Shown here in pieces: positions 54,830 to 63,077 of a stretch of 64,000 nt of DNA (position 1 is the stretch's first letter; each line of letters starts with the position of its first letter). Origin of the DNA: JAHFIW01 sp035495855 (lineage in GTDB: Bacteria; Patescibacteriota; Patescibacteriia; SG8-24); the NCBI GenBank assembly GCA_035495855.1, contig DATJFD010000076.1, positions 7,346 to 71,345 of the forward strand, read 5' to 3'. The notes beneath the pieces were generated by a model. That model was not told the origin of the DNA. It ran no database searches and saw only the letters and a program-made list of their open reading frames with translations. A program made the position numbers and the translations under genes.

Positions 54830-56122
54830 CTATTCCGCGGCGGGCTCGGCCGTCTCGTCGGCGGCGCCCTTCTCCTCGGCGGCCTCGGCCTGGGCGACGG
54901 CGGACTCTTCCGGCGTCTCCGGCGTCCCTTCGGCCTCCTCGGCCTTGCCGCGCGCGCCTGACTCGCGGATGTTGATCTTCCAGCCGGTCAGGCGGGAGGC
55001 GAGGCGGACGTTCTGCCCGCCCTTGCCGATGGCAAGCGAGAGCTGGTCCTCGGGGACGATGACCTCGGCGGTGCGCATCTCCTCGCGCAGCTCGATGCTC
55101 GTGACCTTCGCCGGCGACAGCGAGTTCATGATGAACTTCTTGGGGTCCTCGTCGAACTGGATGATGTCGATCTTCTCGCCGCCGAGCTCTCCGATGACGG
55201 TCTGGATGCGCGTGCCGCGCTGGCCGATGCAGGAGCCGATCGGGTCGACGTTCTCCTGGGTCGACGACACGGCGACCTTCGAGCGCGAACCGGCTTCGCG
55301 GGCGATGGCGTGGATCTTCACGACGCCGCCGGCGACCTCGGGGATCTCGAGGGTGAAGAGCTTGCGGACGATCTCGGGGTGGGCGCGGGAGACGACGACC
55401 TCCGGGCCGCGGGTGGTCATGCGGACGTCGGTGACGAACACCTTGATGCGGTCGCCCGGCATGTAGCGCTCGGTCATGATCTGCTCCTCCGGCGGCATCA
55501 CCGCGGTGGTGCGGCCGAGGTCGATGAGGACCGCGCGGCCCTCGCGGCGCTGCACGGTGGCGTTGATGAGCTCGCGCTCGCGCTCCTTGAACTCGCCGAA
55601 CAGCTTGTTGCGCTCGGCCTCGCGGAGCTTCTGGATGATGACCTGCTTGGCGGTCTGCGCGGCCATGCGTCCGAAGGCGGCCGGCACCTCGAGCTTGGTG
55701 CGGATCTCATCGCCGAGCTCCGCGTCCTTCTTCAGCGTCTCGCGGGCGGCGGTGACCATGATCTCGGTCTTGGGGTTGAACTTCTTCTCGATGATCGGGT
55801 TGCCGGCCTCGTCGAGCAGCGGCGGCGCGGGCGGCGTCGCGGGCTCCATCCTGTCCATGCGGCGGCCCGGCCTCTCCTCTTCCTCGGGGGCCTCGAGCTC
55901 CTCCGGCGGCAGCTCCTGGTCCTCGACCACCGTCTTCACGTCGAACACCTCGAAATCGCCCGTCTCGGCGTCGAAGACGACCTTTGCGTTCTGGTTCTTC
56001 TGACCGAAGTCCTTGCGGTACGCGGCCGCGAGGGCGGCCTCGATCGTCTCGATGACCGACTCGGCGGAGATGTTCTTCTCGTCGCTGATCTGCTTGATGG
56101 CCTGCAGTATCGGGGATGACAT
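54830..56122 (-). CDS. nusA: Transcription elongation/termination factor NusA
   Basis: 430 residues from the ATG at 56122. Order: N-terminal RNA-polymerase-binding domain (KNISAESVIETIEAALAAAYRKDFG), an S1 domain (about 175-235), then two KH domains with VDPIGSCIGQRGTRIQTV and LAIGKGGQNVRLASRLTGWKI. An insertion of about 35 acidic and Pro-rich residues (about 75-110) interrupts the N-terminal domain. The C-terminal tail is Glu/Ala-rich. It controls pausing and termination, which matters in a genome with many hairpins. Confidence 0.94.
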   Translation of the reverse strand: MSSPILQAIKQISDEKNISAESVIETIEAALAAAYRKDFGQKNQNAKVVFDAETGDFEVFDVKTVVEDQELPPEELEAPEEEERPGRRMDRMEPATPPAPPLLDEAGNPIIEKKFNPKTEIMVTAARETLKKDAELGDEIRTKLEVPAAFGRMAAQTAKQVIIQKLREAERNKLFGEFKERERELINATVQRREGRAVLIDLGRTTAVMPPEEQIMTERYMPGDRIKVFVTDVRMTTRGPEVVVSRAHPEIVRKLFTLEIPEVAGGVVKIHAIAREAGSRSKVAVSSTQENVDPIGSCIGQRGTRIQTVIGELGGEKIDIIQFDEDPKKFIMNSLSPAKVTSIELREEMRTAEVIVPEDQLSLAIGKGGQNVRLASRLTGWKINIRESGARGKAEEAEGTPETPEESAVAQAEAAEEKGAADETAEPAAE

Positions 56123-56162
56123 AGCGTCGTGGGCTTTTGTGCGCGAATGCGCGTTTTGAGGT

Positions 56163-56195
56163 AAAAAAATGACCAGTTTCATGCAGAAACAGGTC
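56163..56195 (-). terminator. Rho-independent terminator of the gene at 56209
   Basis: Minus-strand stem GACC-GTTTC/GAAAC-GGTC (one T-T mismatch) with a 5-nt loop, then seven T. Confidence 0.8.
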
Positions 56196-56208
56196 GATAG
56201 AGGGGACT

Positions 56209-56796
56209 CTACACCACTTCGAGGGGCCGCGCAAGGGCCGACGCGCAGAGCAGGTTGAACCGGTGCTCCATGCGGTCGAAGTGGCCGTTCGCCAGGTGGG
56301 GCGAGGCGCGGACCAGGTCCCGTTCGTCGCGGAAGAACTGCTCGACGGCGCCCTGGTCCACCTTTCCTTCGAGCATGCCGCGCTGGTACAGGCGCGCGAC
56401 GCGGGCGATGTCGGCGTCGGACATGGACCCGAGGTAGCGCGCCGCTTCGGCGCGCTTCCGTTCCAGGTGGCCCTCCACGACGGCGAAGGTCGCGAGCTCG
56501 CGGGCGGCCCGCAGGCCTTCCTGCCCGAGCTCCTCGGCCATGCGCTTCTCGAGCCCGTCGCGGAACTCGACGGCGGTCTCCAGGTCTCCCATGGCGCGCG
56601 CGTAGCGGTCGAGCCGGCGCGCATCGGGATCGAAGGCGTGCCGGAGCGAGGTGAACGCGCGCCGCAGGGCCAGCCGGACGAACGTCCGCCGGAACACGAA
56701 GGCCTCGTAGGAAGGCACGTGCTGGTGGATGAGCGCGGCGGTCGCCATGGCGGCGAGCGCGATGCAAAAGAAGACGGGTGCGGTGCTGGCGTCCAT
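56209..56796 (-). CDS. Single-pass membrane protein of unknown function
   Basis: 195 residues from the ATG at 56796. A helix at about 6-24 (VFFCIALAAMATAALIHQH) is followed by a basic, helical cytoplasmic domain with SMSDADIARVARLYQRGMLEG. A GAGGAG site lies about 10 nt upstream. It has the same architecture as the 185-residue neighbour at 56908 (N-terminal helix, basic helical body, similar C-terminal length), so the two may be distant paralogues. Confidence 0.6.
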   Translation of the reverse strand: MDASTAPVFFCIALAAMATAALIHQHVPSYEAFVFRRTFVRLALRRAFTSLRHAFDPDARRLDRYARAMGDLETAVEFRDGLEKRMAEELGQEGLRAARELATFAVVEGHLERKRAEAARYLGSMSDADIARVARLYQRGMLEGKVDQGAVEQFFRDERDLVRASPHLANGHFDRMEHRFNLLCASALARPLEVV

Positions 56797-56829
56797 CGGA
56801 CGGTGCTCCTCTCTGAAAAGGACTTGACG

Positions 56830-56860
56830 CGCACCGTACGCCGGATATCGCGGACTGTAA
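56830..56860 (-). promoter_or_regulatory. Candidate promoter for the gene at 56209-56796
   Basis: Minus-strand TTTACA, a 17-bp spacer and TACGGT, about 35 nt before the start. Confidence 0.45.
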
Positions 56861-56872
56861 AGCCTGCGAGGC

Positions 56873-56903
56873 AAAAGAAAAGCCCCCGTGAAGCACGGGG
56901 GCT
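56873..56903 (-). terminator. Rho-independent terminator of the gene at 56908
   Basis: A 10-bp stem AGCCCCCGTG/CACGGGGGCT with a 3-nt loop followed by TTTCTTTT on the minus strand. Confidence 0.88.
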
Positions 56904-56907
56904 GCGG

Positions 56908-57465
56908 TCATGTGGCCTCGGGCCGGGCCGCGAACCGGGCGGTCAGGCGCTTCGCGTGGTCGGCGGCGAATTCCGGCGAGCCGGAGATGAGGGCGCGTTC
57001 CTCTTCGAGGAAAGCGCGGAGGTCCTCGGCGGGCCGCCGCCCCTGGAACAGGTCGGCGTTCAGCCGGTCTGCGATGTCGCCGACGACCTCGGCGCCGAGG
57101 CCGCGCATGTATTCCTGCGCGACGACCTGCATGCCCTGGTAGCGGGCGTCCACGTCCTCGGCGAGCGCGTCGAGGAAGCGCGCCGCGGCGTCGCCGGCTT
57201 CCCGGCGGTCGCGCGCGATCTTGTCGCGCTGCGCGCGCAGGACGAGCAGGCTGCCGAAGATCGACAGGTAGTGGTCGACCGACTCCTGCCGCCGGCGGTA
57301 GGCGGGATCCCGGAAGCGCTTCCACGCTTCGGGGCGCGACCGCAGCCAGCCGCGGAGCCGCCCGTACAGGTAGACGTTCGACGGCCAGGCCGCCTTCGTC
57401 ACGAGCGCGAACGCGAGGATGGAAATGGCGAGCACCGCGGCCGCCTGCAAGTACAGAGCCGTCAT
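56908..57465 (-). CDS. Single-pass membrane protein of unknown function
   Basis: 185 residues with a GGAGG site before the ATG at 57465. One N-terminal helix (about 5-25: LQAAAVLAISILAFALVTKA) and a charged helical body with RDPAYRRRQESVDHYLSIFGSLL and FLEEERALISGSPEFAADHA. No family recognised. It resembles the next gene downstream in size and architecture and has its own terminator. Confidence 0.6.
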   Translation of the reverse strand: MTALYLQAAAVLAISILAFALVTKAAWPSNVYLYGRLRGWLRSRPEAWKRFRDPAYRRRQESVDHYLSIFGSLLVLRAQRDKIARDRREAGDAAARFLDALAEDVDARYQGMQVVAQEYMRGLGAEVVGDIADRLNADLFQGRRPAEDLRAFLEEERALISGSPEFAADHAKRLTARFAARPEAT

Positions 57466-57536
57466 GGGTCGCCTCCTTTCGGGACGTGAAAGTACGTCAC
57501 TTGCGTCGTAGCACCAACGGGCCGCACGGTCAATGC

Positions 57537-57607
57537 TAAGAGTTGAGAATTGAGAGTTTAGAATTGAGGGACGTCTCTAAATTCTCAATTCTCATTTCTC
57601 AATTCTC
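57537..57607. repeat. Inverted heptad repeat, unit TTGAGAA (site R13)
   Basis: Left arm 57538-57568 (GAGTTGAGAATTGAGAGTTT) and right arm 57574-57607 (AAATTCTCAATTCTCATTTC). It lies 12 bp beyond the yraN stop. Confidence 0.8.
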
Positions 57608-57618
57608 CGCATGCGCGG

Positions 57619-57993
57619 TCATCCCTCTTCTCCCACCGCGGAGCGGAAGTGGGCGAGCCGCGCGCCTTCCGGGACGAGCGAGATCGCGACGATGTCGATG
57701 CGGAAAGGACGGTGCGCGAGCCGTTTCGCCTGGAGGTACGCCGCGGCGCAGGCGCGCAGATGCTCCCGCTTCTTCGCCGTGACCGCCTCCTCGGGCAGTC
57801 CGTAGCCCGCGCCGCGCCGCGTCTTCACCTCTACGAAAACGATCTCGCCGCGGTCTTCCGCGACGAGATCGATCTCCCCGTAGGCCGAGCGCCAGCGGCG
57901 CTCGAGGATCCTGCAGCCGGCGGCAGCGAGGTGGCGGGCGGCGATGTCCTCGCCGCGCAGCCCCGTCTCGTCCCGGTCGGCATGCAGCGTCAT
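57619..57993 (-). CDS. YraN/UPF0102 family nuclease-like protein
   Basis: 124 residues from the ATG at 57993. GEDIAARHLAAAGCRILERR and YGEIDLVAEDRGEIVFVEVKTR match the UPF0102 family, a small endonuclease-like fold with the E...D...ExK residues. Biological role not settled. Its start overlaps the stop of the upstream membrane protein by 4 bp. Confidence 0.9.
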   Translation of the reverse strand: MTLHADRDETGLRGEDIAARHLAAAGCRILERRWRSAYGEIDLVAEDRGEIVFVEVKTRRGAGYGLPEEAVTAKKREHLRACAAAYLQAKRLAHRPFRIDIVAISLVPEGARLAHFRSAVGEEG

Positions 57994-58415
57994 TTCTTCT
58001 TCGGCAGGTATTTCTCGATGCGATGCTTCTCGGCGTCCTCGCGCCGCAGCGACGGGTACTCCTGCACGGCGAAGGCGACGGCCCTGCCCGTCTGCCAGGC
58101 GAACAGCACGAGCGTGAGCAGGAACCACAGCCGGATGTTCAGGATCGGGACCTGCTCGAAGGCGCAGAACAGGCAGAGCAGGCCGAGCAGGCCGGCGGTC
58201 AGGAGCGGCCCCGCGAACCGCTTGAGCAGGTTCGAGAGGCGCGGGTCCTTCTTCTTCAGCGTGCGCGCGGCGATCCAGAGCGCCACCGAAGCGACGATGA
58301 ACCAGGCGAAGAACGAGAAGATCCCGCCCACGAGCGAGGGCCCGAGCGGGACGGGATGGAGATTGAGCCAGTAGCGATAGTCGAGGAGCGGGGCGTAGCC
58401 GCGGAGGGAACCCAT
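57990..58415 (-). CDS. Three-helix membrane protein of unknown function
   Basis: 141 residues. Helices at about 30-50, 66-86 and 91-110 and a basic C-terminal tail (EDAEKHRIEKYLPKKK). It is coupled to the yraN gene by a 4-bp overlap. No family recognised. Confidence 0.65.
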   Translation of the reverse strand: MGSLRGYAPLLDYRYWLNLHPVPLGPSLVGGIFSFFAWFIVASVALWIAARTLKKKDPRLSNLLKRFAGPLLTAGLLGLLCLFCAFEQVPILNIRLWFLLTLVLFAWQTGRAVAFAVQEYPSLRREDAEKHRIEKYLPKKK

Positions 58416-58494
58416 AGGCGCTCAAAAAAAATCATTGCCCTGAGGCACGAGTGGGCATTGTAGAGGAAGGCCGCGCGAACTTGCAAGCGGCGCG

Positions 58495-58528
58495 AAAAAA
58501 AAGACGAGGGCCGGACCCGGCCCCCGTC
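58495..58528 (-). terminator. Rho-independent terminator of the methyltransferase gene
   Basis: Minus-strand GACG-GGGCCG/CGGCCC-CGTC stem (one mismatch) followed by eight T. Confidence 0.85.
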
Positions 58529-58549
58529 TCTCAATGCTCATTTCTCATC
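58528..58549. repeat. Short heptad remnant, unit CTCATTT (site R14)
   Basis: About three degenerate units (CTCAATG CTCATTT CTCATCG) between the terminator and the methyltransferase stop. It resembles the right arm of R12 and R13 and has no left arm. Confidence 0.45.
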
Positions 58550-58557
58550 GCTTCCGG

Positions 58558-59112
58558 TCACGGTTTCCGGTAGACGAACCCGTAGTGGTACGGGCCGGGC
58601 GCGATCTCCTTGAGGAGCTGCAGGCCCGCGTCGGTGCCGAGCTTCATGGCCGTCTCCGCGCTCACGCGGGTCTTCGGGTCGGGGCCGAACGTCGCGCCGG
58701 AGGGCTTCCAGTCGACGAGGACGAAGGTGCCGCCGGGCTTCACCATGCGGACGCATTCCTTCACCATCTCGCTCTGCTGTTTGGAAAGGTAGAGATTGTT
58801 GATGAGCAGGCCGATGTCGAGGACGCCGTCGGCGATCTTCACGCCGCCCACGCGCTCGAGGTCGCCCCAGACGGTCTCGATGTTGGTGACGCGCTCGATC
58901 TTGATCATGCTCTCGACGCCGTCGAGCACGGATTTCAGGATATCGACGGCGTAGACCTTGCCGCCCGGCCCGACGAGCTTCGACGCGGCGAAGACGTAAT
59001 GCCCGAGCGTGCCGCAGCCGAAATCCGCGACCTTCATGTCGGAGCGGATGCCCGCCTCTTCGAGGACCTTGAACGGATCGATGAGTTCCTTGCCGGTGGG
59101 GATGTAGGCCAT
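58558..59112 (-). CDS. Class I SAM-dependent methyltransferase
   Basis: 184 residues. Motif I VADFGCGTLGHYVFAASKLVG at about 28-48, a following acidic strand end VYAVDILKS, and the motif IV/VI region with DIGLLINNLYLS and PGGTFVLVDWKP. This is the small-molecule/protein methyltransferase Rossmann fold; the acceptor is unknown. It follows a small membrane protein gene by 10 bp. Confidence 0.85.
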   Translation of the reverse strand: MAYIPTGKELIDPFKVLEEAGIRSDMKVADFGCGTLGHYVFAASKLVGPGGKVYAVDILKSVLDGVESMIKIERVTNIETVWGDLERVGGVKIADGVLDIGLLINNLYLSKQQSEMVKECVRMVKPGGTFVLVDWKPSGATFGPDPKTRVSAETAMKLGTDAGLQLLKEIAPGPYHYGFVYRKP

Positions 59113-59122
59113 AGGTCTGTCG

Positions 59123-59392
59123 TTAGGACTGAGGCTCGGGCGGCACGAACAGCTTGCCGACGCTGCCGATGAGGGCCGGGCCCAGCATGCCGGTGGCCAT
59201 CATGATGCCGACCAGGCAGATGATCACGCCGAGGAGTTTGTAGAAAAGCCGCGTTCCCCCGTCCAGGCCCAGCTTCTCTTCGGCCCACTGGACCTTGCCG
59301 AAGTTCTGAAGGAACCACTCGCTCTTGATGACGAGGAGGACGCCGATGAAAACGATGAACATGCCGCCGAGGACGCGTAGGACGGTGCGCAT
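59123..59392 (-). CDS. Small two-helix membrane protein
   Basis: 89 residues. Helices at about 8-26 (LGGMFIVFIGVLLVIKS) and 52-72 (LLGVIICLVGIMMATGML), with a charged loop between them. No family recognised. It is upstream of the methyltransferase in the same transcript. Confidence 0.65.
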   Translation of the reverse strand: MRTVLRVLGGMFIVFIGVLLVIKSEWFLQNFGKVQWAEEKLGLDGGTRLFYKLLGVIICLVGIMMATGMLGPALIGSVGKLFVPPEPQS

Positions 59393-59429
59393 AGTGACGG
59401 GTATGCCGCGGTGCGGCGGAAGGCGTTGG

Positions 59430-59506
59430 TGGTGGACGATGTAGGGATCGAACCTACGACCTCCTCGGTGTAAACGAGGCGCTCTGACCAGCTGAGCTAA
59501 TCGTCC
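59430..59506 (-). tRNA. tRNA-Val (anticodon TAC)
   Basis: Acceptor GGACGAT/ATCGTCC, D-arm GCTC/GAGC, anticodon stem CCTCG/CGAGG with loop TTTACAC, T-arm GTAGG/CCTAC with TTCGATC, discriminator A, encoded CCA. Confidence 0.94.
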
Positions 59507-59530
59507 GTAGGGTCTCCTTGTCCGTCTGTA

Positions 59531-59559
59531 AGTATAGCGGAGAAAGCGGTTGCGGGCAA
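59531..59559 (-). promoter_or_regulatory. tRNA-Val promoter
   Basis: Minus-strand TTGCCC (59554-59559), a 17-bp spacer and TATACT (59531-59536), about 25 nt upstream of the tRNA 5' end. Confidence 0.7.
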
Positions 59560-59573
59560 TTTCGAGCCTGAAC

Positions 59574-59598
59574 GAAAAAGACCCGGCCTTGCCGGGTC
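59574..59598 (-). terminator. Terminator of tRNA-Leu
   Basis: Minus-strand GACCCGGC/GCCGGGTC stem with a 3-nt loop, followed by TTTTTC. Confidence 0.85.
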
Positions 59599-59606
59599 GC
59601 TTTCGT

Positions 59607-59693
59607 TGGTGCGGTCGGAGAGATTTGAACTCTCACGAGGTTGCCCCCGCCAGCCCCTCAAGCTGGTGCGTCTGCCAGTTTCGCCACGACCGC
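59607..59693 (-). tRNA. tRNA-Leu (anticodon GAG)
   Basis: Acceptor GCGGTCG/CGACCGC, anticodon stem CCAGC/GCTGG with loop TTGAGGG, a long variable arm, T-arm GAGAG/CTCTC with TTCAAAT, discriminator A and encoded CCA at 59609-59607. Confidence 0.94.
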
Positions 59694-59758
59694 ACGTGAT
59701 TTCGTTGCCGCCCCAGCGTAACCGAAGATTTCCGGCTTGGCAAGGCCCCGCGGGCAGA

Positions 59759-59846
59759 GCGCGAAAGGGGTAAAGGAGTAAAGGGTGAAAGCGGGCTTGA
59801 ACACGCCTTTCGCACTTTCGTCCTCTTCCCCTTTTCCCCTTTTTTT
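59759..59846. repeat. Inverted tandem repeat, 8-bp unit GTAAAGG (site R15)
   Basis: Left arm 59759-59793 (GCGAAAGG GGTAAAGG AGTAAAGG) and right arm 59806-59846 (CTTCCCCTTTTCCCC). It overlaps the stop codon of the kinase-like gene (59845). The period here is 8 bp. Confidence 0.75.
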
Positions 59847-60633
59847 AGGCGAACACCCGTTCCCGGCCCGTGATGACCTTGAGCCTGTCCGGCACGATCT
59901 CGATGGAAACGACGTTGTTGGAGAACTGGCGCCCGTCCGCCTCGACCTCGAAGGGCTCCTCGCTCGTGATGGAGAGCTTGCGCAACGGGATGACGGACCT
60001 GGAGCCCGGGCCGTTCTTGCGGAACATGCCCATGAACGCGCCCTGCCGGGGCATGATGAGCGCGTCGAGCCAGCCGTCCATCGGGTCGCCGACGGCATAG
60101 CCCTGCGGCGAGCCTTCGGCGCGCTCCCCCGCCCCTTCGGAGAGCCGGAGGTTGCTCACGACGACGTCGCAGTCGTTCGCGAGCGAGGTGATGCGGAACT
60201 TTCCTTCGCCTTCGATGGTGACGTTCGCGCCCGGCATGCGGACCTGCGACAGGAAAAGGTGGCCGTTGACCATGCCGAGGTCGATCTTCTGCGTAACGCG
60301 GCGCGAGAGGATGTCGCAGGCCTCCACGCCCTCGGGAATGCCGAGCGAGCGCGCGATCTCGACCGGCGCGCCGACCGGGATGAAGCCCAGAGTGAGCCGC
60401 GCGTCGTCGAGGCCGCCGACCACCTTGGCGATGGTCTGGTCATTGCCGACGACCACGACCGTCTGCACGCCGCGGCGCACCTCGTCACGGATCAGGCCGC
60501 GCGCGTTGGTGAACGCCGTGAGCCGCCCGATCTTGCCGCTGATGCCGAGGTCGGTAAGACGCGTCTCCACCGAGGCGAGGACTCGTTCGTACTTCTTATC
60601 GGCCAGGAAGCTGTCGTAGAGGTAGTAATACAC
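59845..60633 (-). CDS. Diacylglycerol kinase/NAD-kinase-like protein with altered GGDGT motif
   Basis: 262 residues from a GTG at 60633. The fold pattern of the DAGK catalytic domain is visible: VRRGVQTVVVVGNDQTIAKVVGGLDDARLTLGFIPVG, where lipid kinases normally have GGDGT in the loop near residue 63, here GNDQT. Later GDPMDGWLDALIMPRQ corresponds to the substrate-binding end of the family. It may act on diacylglycerol or undecaprenol-like lipids, or have lost activity. It is transcribed toward tRNA-Leu, and bactofilin lies upstream. Confidence 0.65.
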   Translation of the reverse strand: MYYYLYDSFLADKKYERVLASVETRLTDLGISGKIGRLTAFTNARGLIRDEVRRGVQTVVVVGNDQTIAKVVGGLDDARLTLGFIPVGAPVEIARSLGIPEGVEACDILSRRVTQKIDLGMVNGHLFLSQVRMPGANVTIEGEGKFRITSLANDCDVVVSNLRLSEGAGERAEGSPQGYAVGDPMDGWLDALIMPRQGAFMGMFRKNGPGSRSVIPLRKLSITSEEPFEVEADGRQFSNNVVSIEIVPDRLKVITGRERVFA

Positions 60634-60635
60634 GA

Positions 60636-60712
60636 ACGTCAGCTGTTAGCTGTCGGCTGAGAAAAGCCGTCGGCGGCGCCTCTGAAAGCTGAGGGCTGAA
60701 AGCTAAAAGCTC
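60636..60712. repeat. Inverted heptad repeat, unit AGCTGTT/AGCTGAA (site R16)
   Basis: Left arm 60639-60668 (AGCTGTTAGCTGTCGGCTGA) and right arm 60680-60712 (CTGAAAGCTGAGGGCTGAAA) with 7-bp spacing. It ends at the bactofilin stop codon. Confidence 0.75.
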
Positions 60713-61170
60713 TATCGCGTGATGAACGGCGCCATGATCTTCTCGACGGCGTCCTCCGTCTTCTTCTCCGCGACCGGCTGCTGCTCGGTCTTCGGACGCG
60801 GCTTGCGCTGCTCCTCGGCAGCGGCCTCGGCGCCCATGCTGATCTTGCCGTTGATGGTCGCGCCGCTCGCGACGACGAGGACCTTCGTGCGCACGTCGCC
60901 CTGGACGCGGGCAGTGGGCTCGAGCTCGAGGCGTTCGGCGACGACGAGGTTGCCGCGCACTTCGCCGGCCACCGTGGCGTTGGCCGCGTGGACGTCGGCC
61001 GCGATGCGCGCGCGTTCGCCGACGCGCAGGTCGCGCTCGGTCTTGAGGCTGCCTTCGACGACGCCCTCGATGAGGACGTTGCCCTGGCTCTGGAAGTCGC
61101 CTTCCAGTTTCACCGACGCGGCGATGACGGTCTCGGGTTCGTGAGCTGCTCCGGGTTCGCGGTTCGGCAT
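60712..61170 (-). CDS. Bactofilin family cytoskeletal protein
   Basis: 152 residues from the ATG at 61170; an in-frame ATG at 61188 would add six residues. The core (about 15-120) is a beta-helix with repeated hydrophobic rungs: VKLEGDFQSQGNVLIEGVVEGSL, GEVRGNLVVAERLELEP, ARVQGDVRTKVLVVASGATINGKI. A Glu/Lys/Pro-rich tail follows. Bactofilins polymerise into filaments that set cell shape and localise wall enzymes. It has its own strong promoter. Confidence 0.9.
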   Translation of the reverse strand: MPNREPGAAHEPETVIAASVKLEGDFQSQGNVLIEGVVEGSLKTERDLRVGERARIAADVHAANATVAGEVRGNLVVAERLELEPTARVQGDVRTKVLVVASGATINGKISMGAEAAAEEQRKPRPKTEQQPVAEKKTEDAVEKIMAPFITR

Positions 61171-61243
61171 AGCGTTCTTCTGAAACATATGATTCAGGGC
61201 CGCGCGGCCGCGCGGCAGTGTGCGCAAAAATGAATACGCCTGC

Positions 61244-61271
61244 AGTATAACAACGAGAAAAGGGCTGTCAA
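61244..61271 (-). promoter_or_regulatory. Promoter of the bactofilin gene
   Basis: Minus-strand TTGACA (61266-61271), a 16-bp spacer and TATACT (61244-61249). The transcript would have a leader of about 65 nt. Confidence 0.8.
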
Positions 61272-61317
61272 AACGAAAAAAACGGGCTTCCATGTGGATG
61301 ACGTTCGGGGAACGACT

Positions 61318-61408
61318 TCCTTACGTTCTCCGTTTTCCGTTCACCGTTCACCGTTTTCGGTGGACCCGCCCTGAAAACCGGGAACGGCGAACGGAAAACG
61401 AAAAACCC
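61318..61408. repeat. Inverted heptad repeat, unit CGTTTTC/CGTTCAC (site R17)
   Basis: Left arm 61321-61361 (CGTTCTC CGTTTTC CGTTCAC) and right arm 61372-61408 (GAAAACCGGGAACGGCGAAC) with 7-bp spacing. It ends just beyond the histidine kinase stop. Confidence 0.8.
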
Positions 61409-61409
61409 C

Positions 61410-63077
61410 TCACGCCTCCGGTCGCAGGCACTTCGCCTTGGGCTGGCTCGGCAAGGTAACCGCCACGACGGTCCCCTCTCCCGGCGCGGAACGCTCGATC
61501 CAGACGTCGCCGCCCATGTTGCGCACGAAAATGGCGACGATGTAGAGGCCGAGGCCGGTCCCCGTCTCGCGGGCCACGGCGACGTCCTTGGCGCGATAGA
61601 ACTTCTGGAAGACGTTGGCCGCGGTCTCCGCGCTCATGCCGAGGCCCTGGTCCTCGACCGTGATCATCGCGCCCTTGGCCTTGGCCATCCTCTTGGCGCG
61701 CAGCGTGATGGTCCCCTTCGGCGAATATTTGATGGCGTTGTCGACGAGGTTGGTGAGGACCTCCTGCAGCTTCTCGCCGTCGACGTACGCCTCGAGCCCC
61801 TCGGAACCGGCGGCGTCGAACGCCAGCGCGAGACCTTTCTGCGAGGCCTTGAACGACATCTCCGTGACCGCGCGCTCCATGATCGGCGCGAGCTCGGTCG
61901 TCGCGCAGACGTAATCGATCTTGTTCTTCTCGATGCGCGTGACGTTGAGCATGTTGTTGATCATCTGCACGAGCCGCTCGTTCATGAGGCTCATGCTCTG
62001 GAGCTTCTCGCGGAGCGGGCCGTCGACCTTCCCGTACGCGCCCTCGAGCATGAGCGAGATGTAGCCCTTGATGACGGAGATCGGCGTGCGCAGCTGGTGC
62101 GATGCGATGGAGATGAACTCGCTCTTGAGCTGGTCCATCTCCTTGAGGTGCTCGTTGGCCTCCTCGAGCTTGAGGGTCAGGACGTGCAGCTCTTCGCGGC
62201 GGCGGACCTCGCTCGAGACGCTCTTCACGAGCAGCAGCGCGACGACGAGCGTGACGAGGAAGAGCAGGCCATGGTAGGCGAACTGGTCGACCGACTGCGC
62301 CTGGAAGATGTCCGTGAAGGAGATGAAGACCAGCGCCCCGGAAAAGAGCTCAGCCGCGATGACCTTCAGGTTCAGCAGGCCGTGGCGGAGGATCGCGTAC
62401 ATGGTGAGCACGACGAAGAAGGCGGTCGCCGCAGGCCCGATCACGCTCGATTTCGTATAGTGGAAGACGAGCGGCAATACCAGGTTCGTGAACACGCCAG
62501 ACACGACCACAAGGATCATGCCGAGGCACAGGAAGATGATCTGCTTCTTCACGATCGGGTCCTGGGTCTTCTTGTAGGTGCTGACGAAATGACGGGCCGC
62601 GAGGCTGAAGTATAGGAGCAGTTGAACGAATAAGGCCGTGTAGAGCGGGCCGGGCGTGAAGTCCGTTCCCCAATCACGCAACGTGATCGATTCGATGTTG
62701 TAAGGCGTCGCGACGAGCAGCAGCGCGATGATGCTCGGCAGAAGGATCGCGAACGCCTTGGCGACGCTGATGTGCCCCGTTCTCGCAGGAAAATAGTAGG
62801 AGAAGATGAGGAAGGCCGCCGAAAGAAAGAACGGCCCGATGATGGCCATGCGCGCCCAGAACAGGGCGACGTCATAGTCGCGGCTAACGTCCGCCATTGT
62901 CGATGAGAAGCTCCAGAAACCCGTGTTGAAGGCCACAAGAAAGAACAGCTGGTGGATCGCGCTGTCTTTCTTTTGCCACAGGACGGCCACGCCGATGAAG
63001 AAGGCGAAGGCTGCGGCCGAAAAGTTCACGATGGACGTGAACGTGACCTGCGTCGGAATGGCCAGAAATATTGACAT
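61410..63077 (-). CDS. Membrane sensor histidine kinase
   Basis: 555 residues from the ATG at 63077. Seven to nine transmembrane helices (to about residue 310) form the N-terminal sensor, of the 7TM/histidine-kinase N-domain type, followed by a coiled linker. The HisKA domain has SIASHQLRTPISVIKGY (phospho-His near residue 340). The ATPase has VDNAIKYSPKG, VEDQGLGMS and ETGTGLGLYIVAI. No response regulator is adjacent, so the partner is elsewhere. It is divergent from the GNAT-like gene with promoters that nearly overlap. Confidence 0.93.
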   Translation of the reverse strand: MSIFLAIPTQVTFTSIVNFSAAAFAFFIGVAVLWQKKDSAIHQLFFLVAFNTGFWSFSSTMADVSRDYDVALFWARMAIIGPFFLSAAFLIFSYYFPARTGHISVAKAFAILLPSIIALLLVATPYNIESITLRDWGTDFTPGPLYTALFVQLLLYFSLAARHFVSTYKKTQDPIVKKQIIFLCLGMILVVVSGVFTNLVLPLVFHYTKSSVIGPAATAFFVVLTMYAILRHGLLNLKVIAAELFSGALVFISFTDIFQAQSVDQFAYHGLLFLVTLVVALLLVKSVSSEVRRREELHVLTLKLEEANEHLKEMDQLKSEFISIASHQLRTPISVIKGYISLMLEGAYGKVDGPLREKLQSMSLMNERLVQMINNMLNVTRIEKNKIDYVCATTELAPIMERAVTEMSFKASQKGLALAFDAAGSEGLEAYVDGEKLQEVLTNLVDNAIKYSPKGTITLRAKRMAKAKGAMITVEDQGLGMSAETAANVFQKFYRAKDVAVARETGTGLGLYIVAIFVRNMGGDVWIERSAPGEGTVVAVTLPSQPKAKCLRPEA

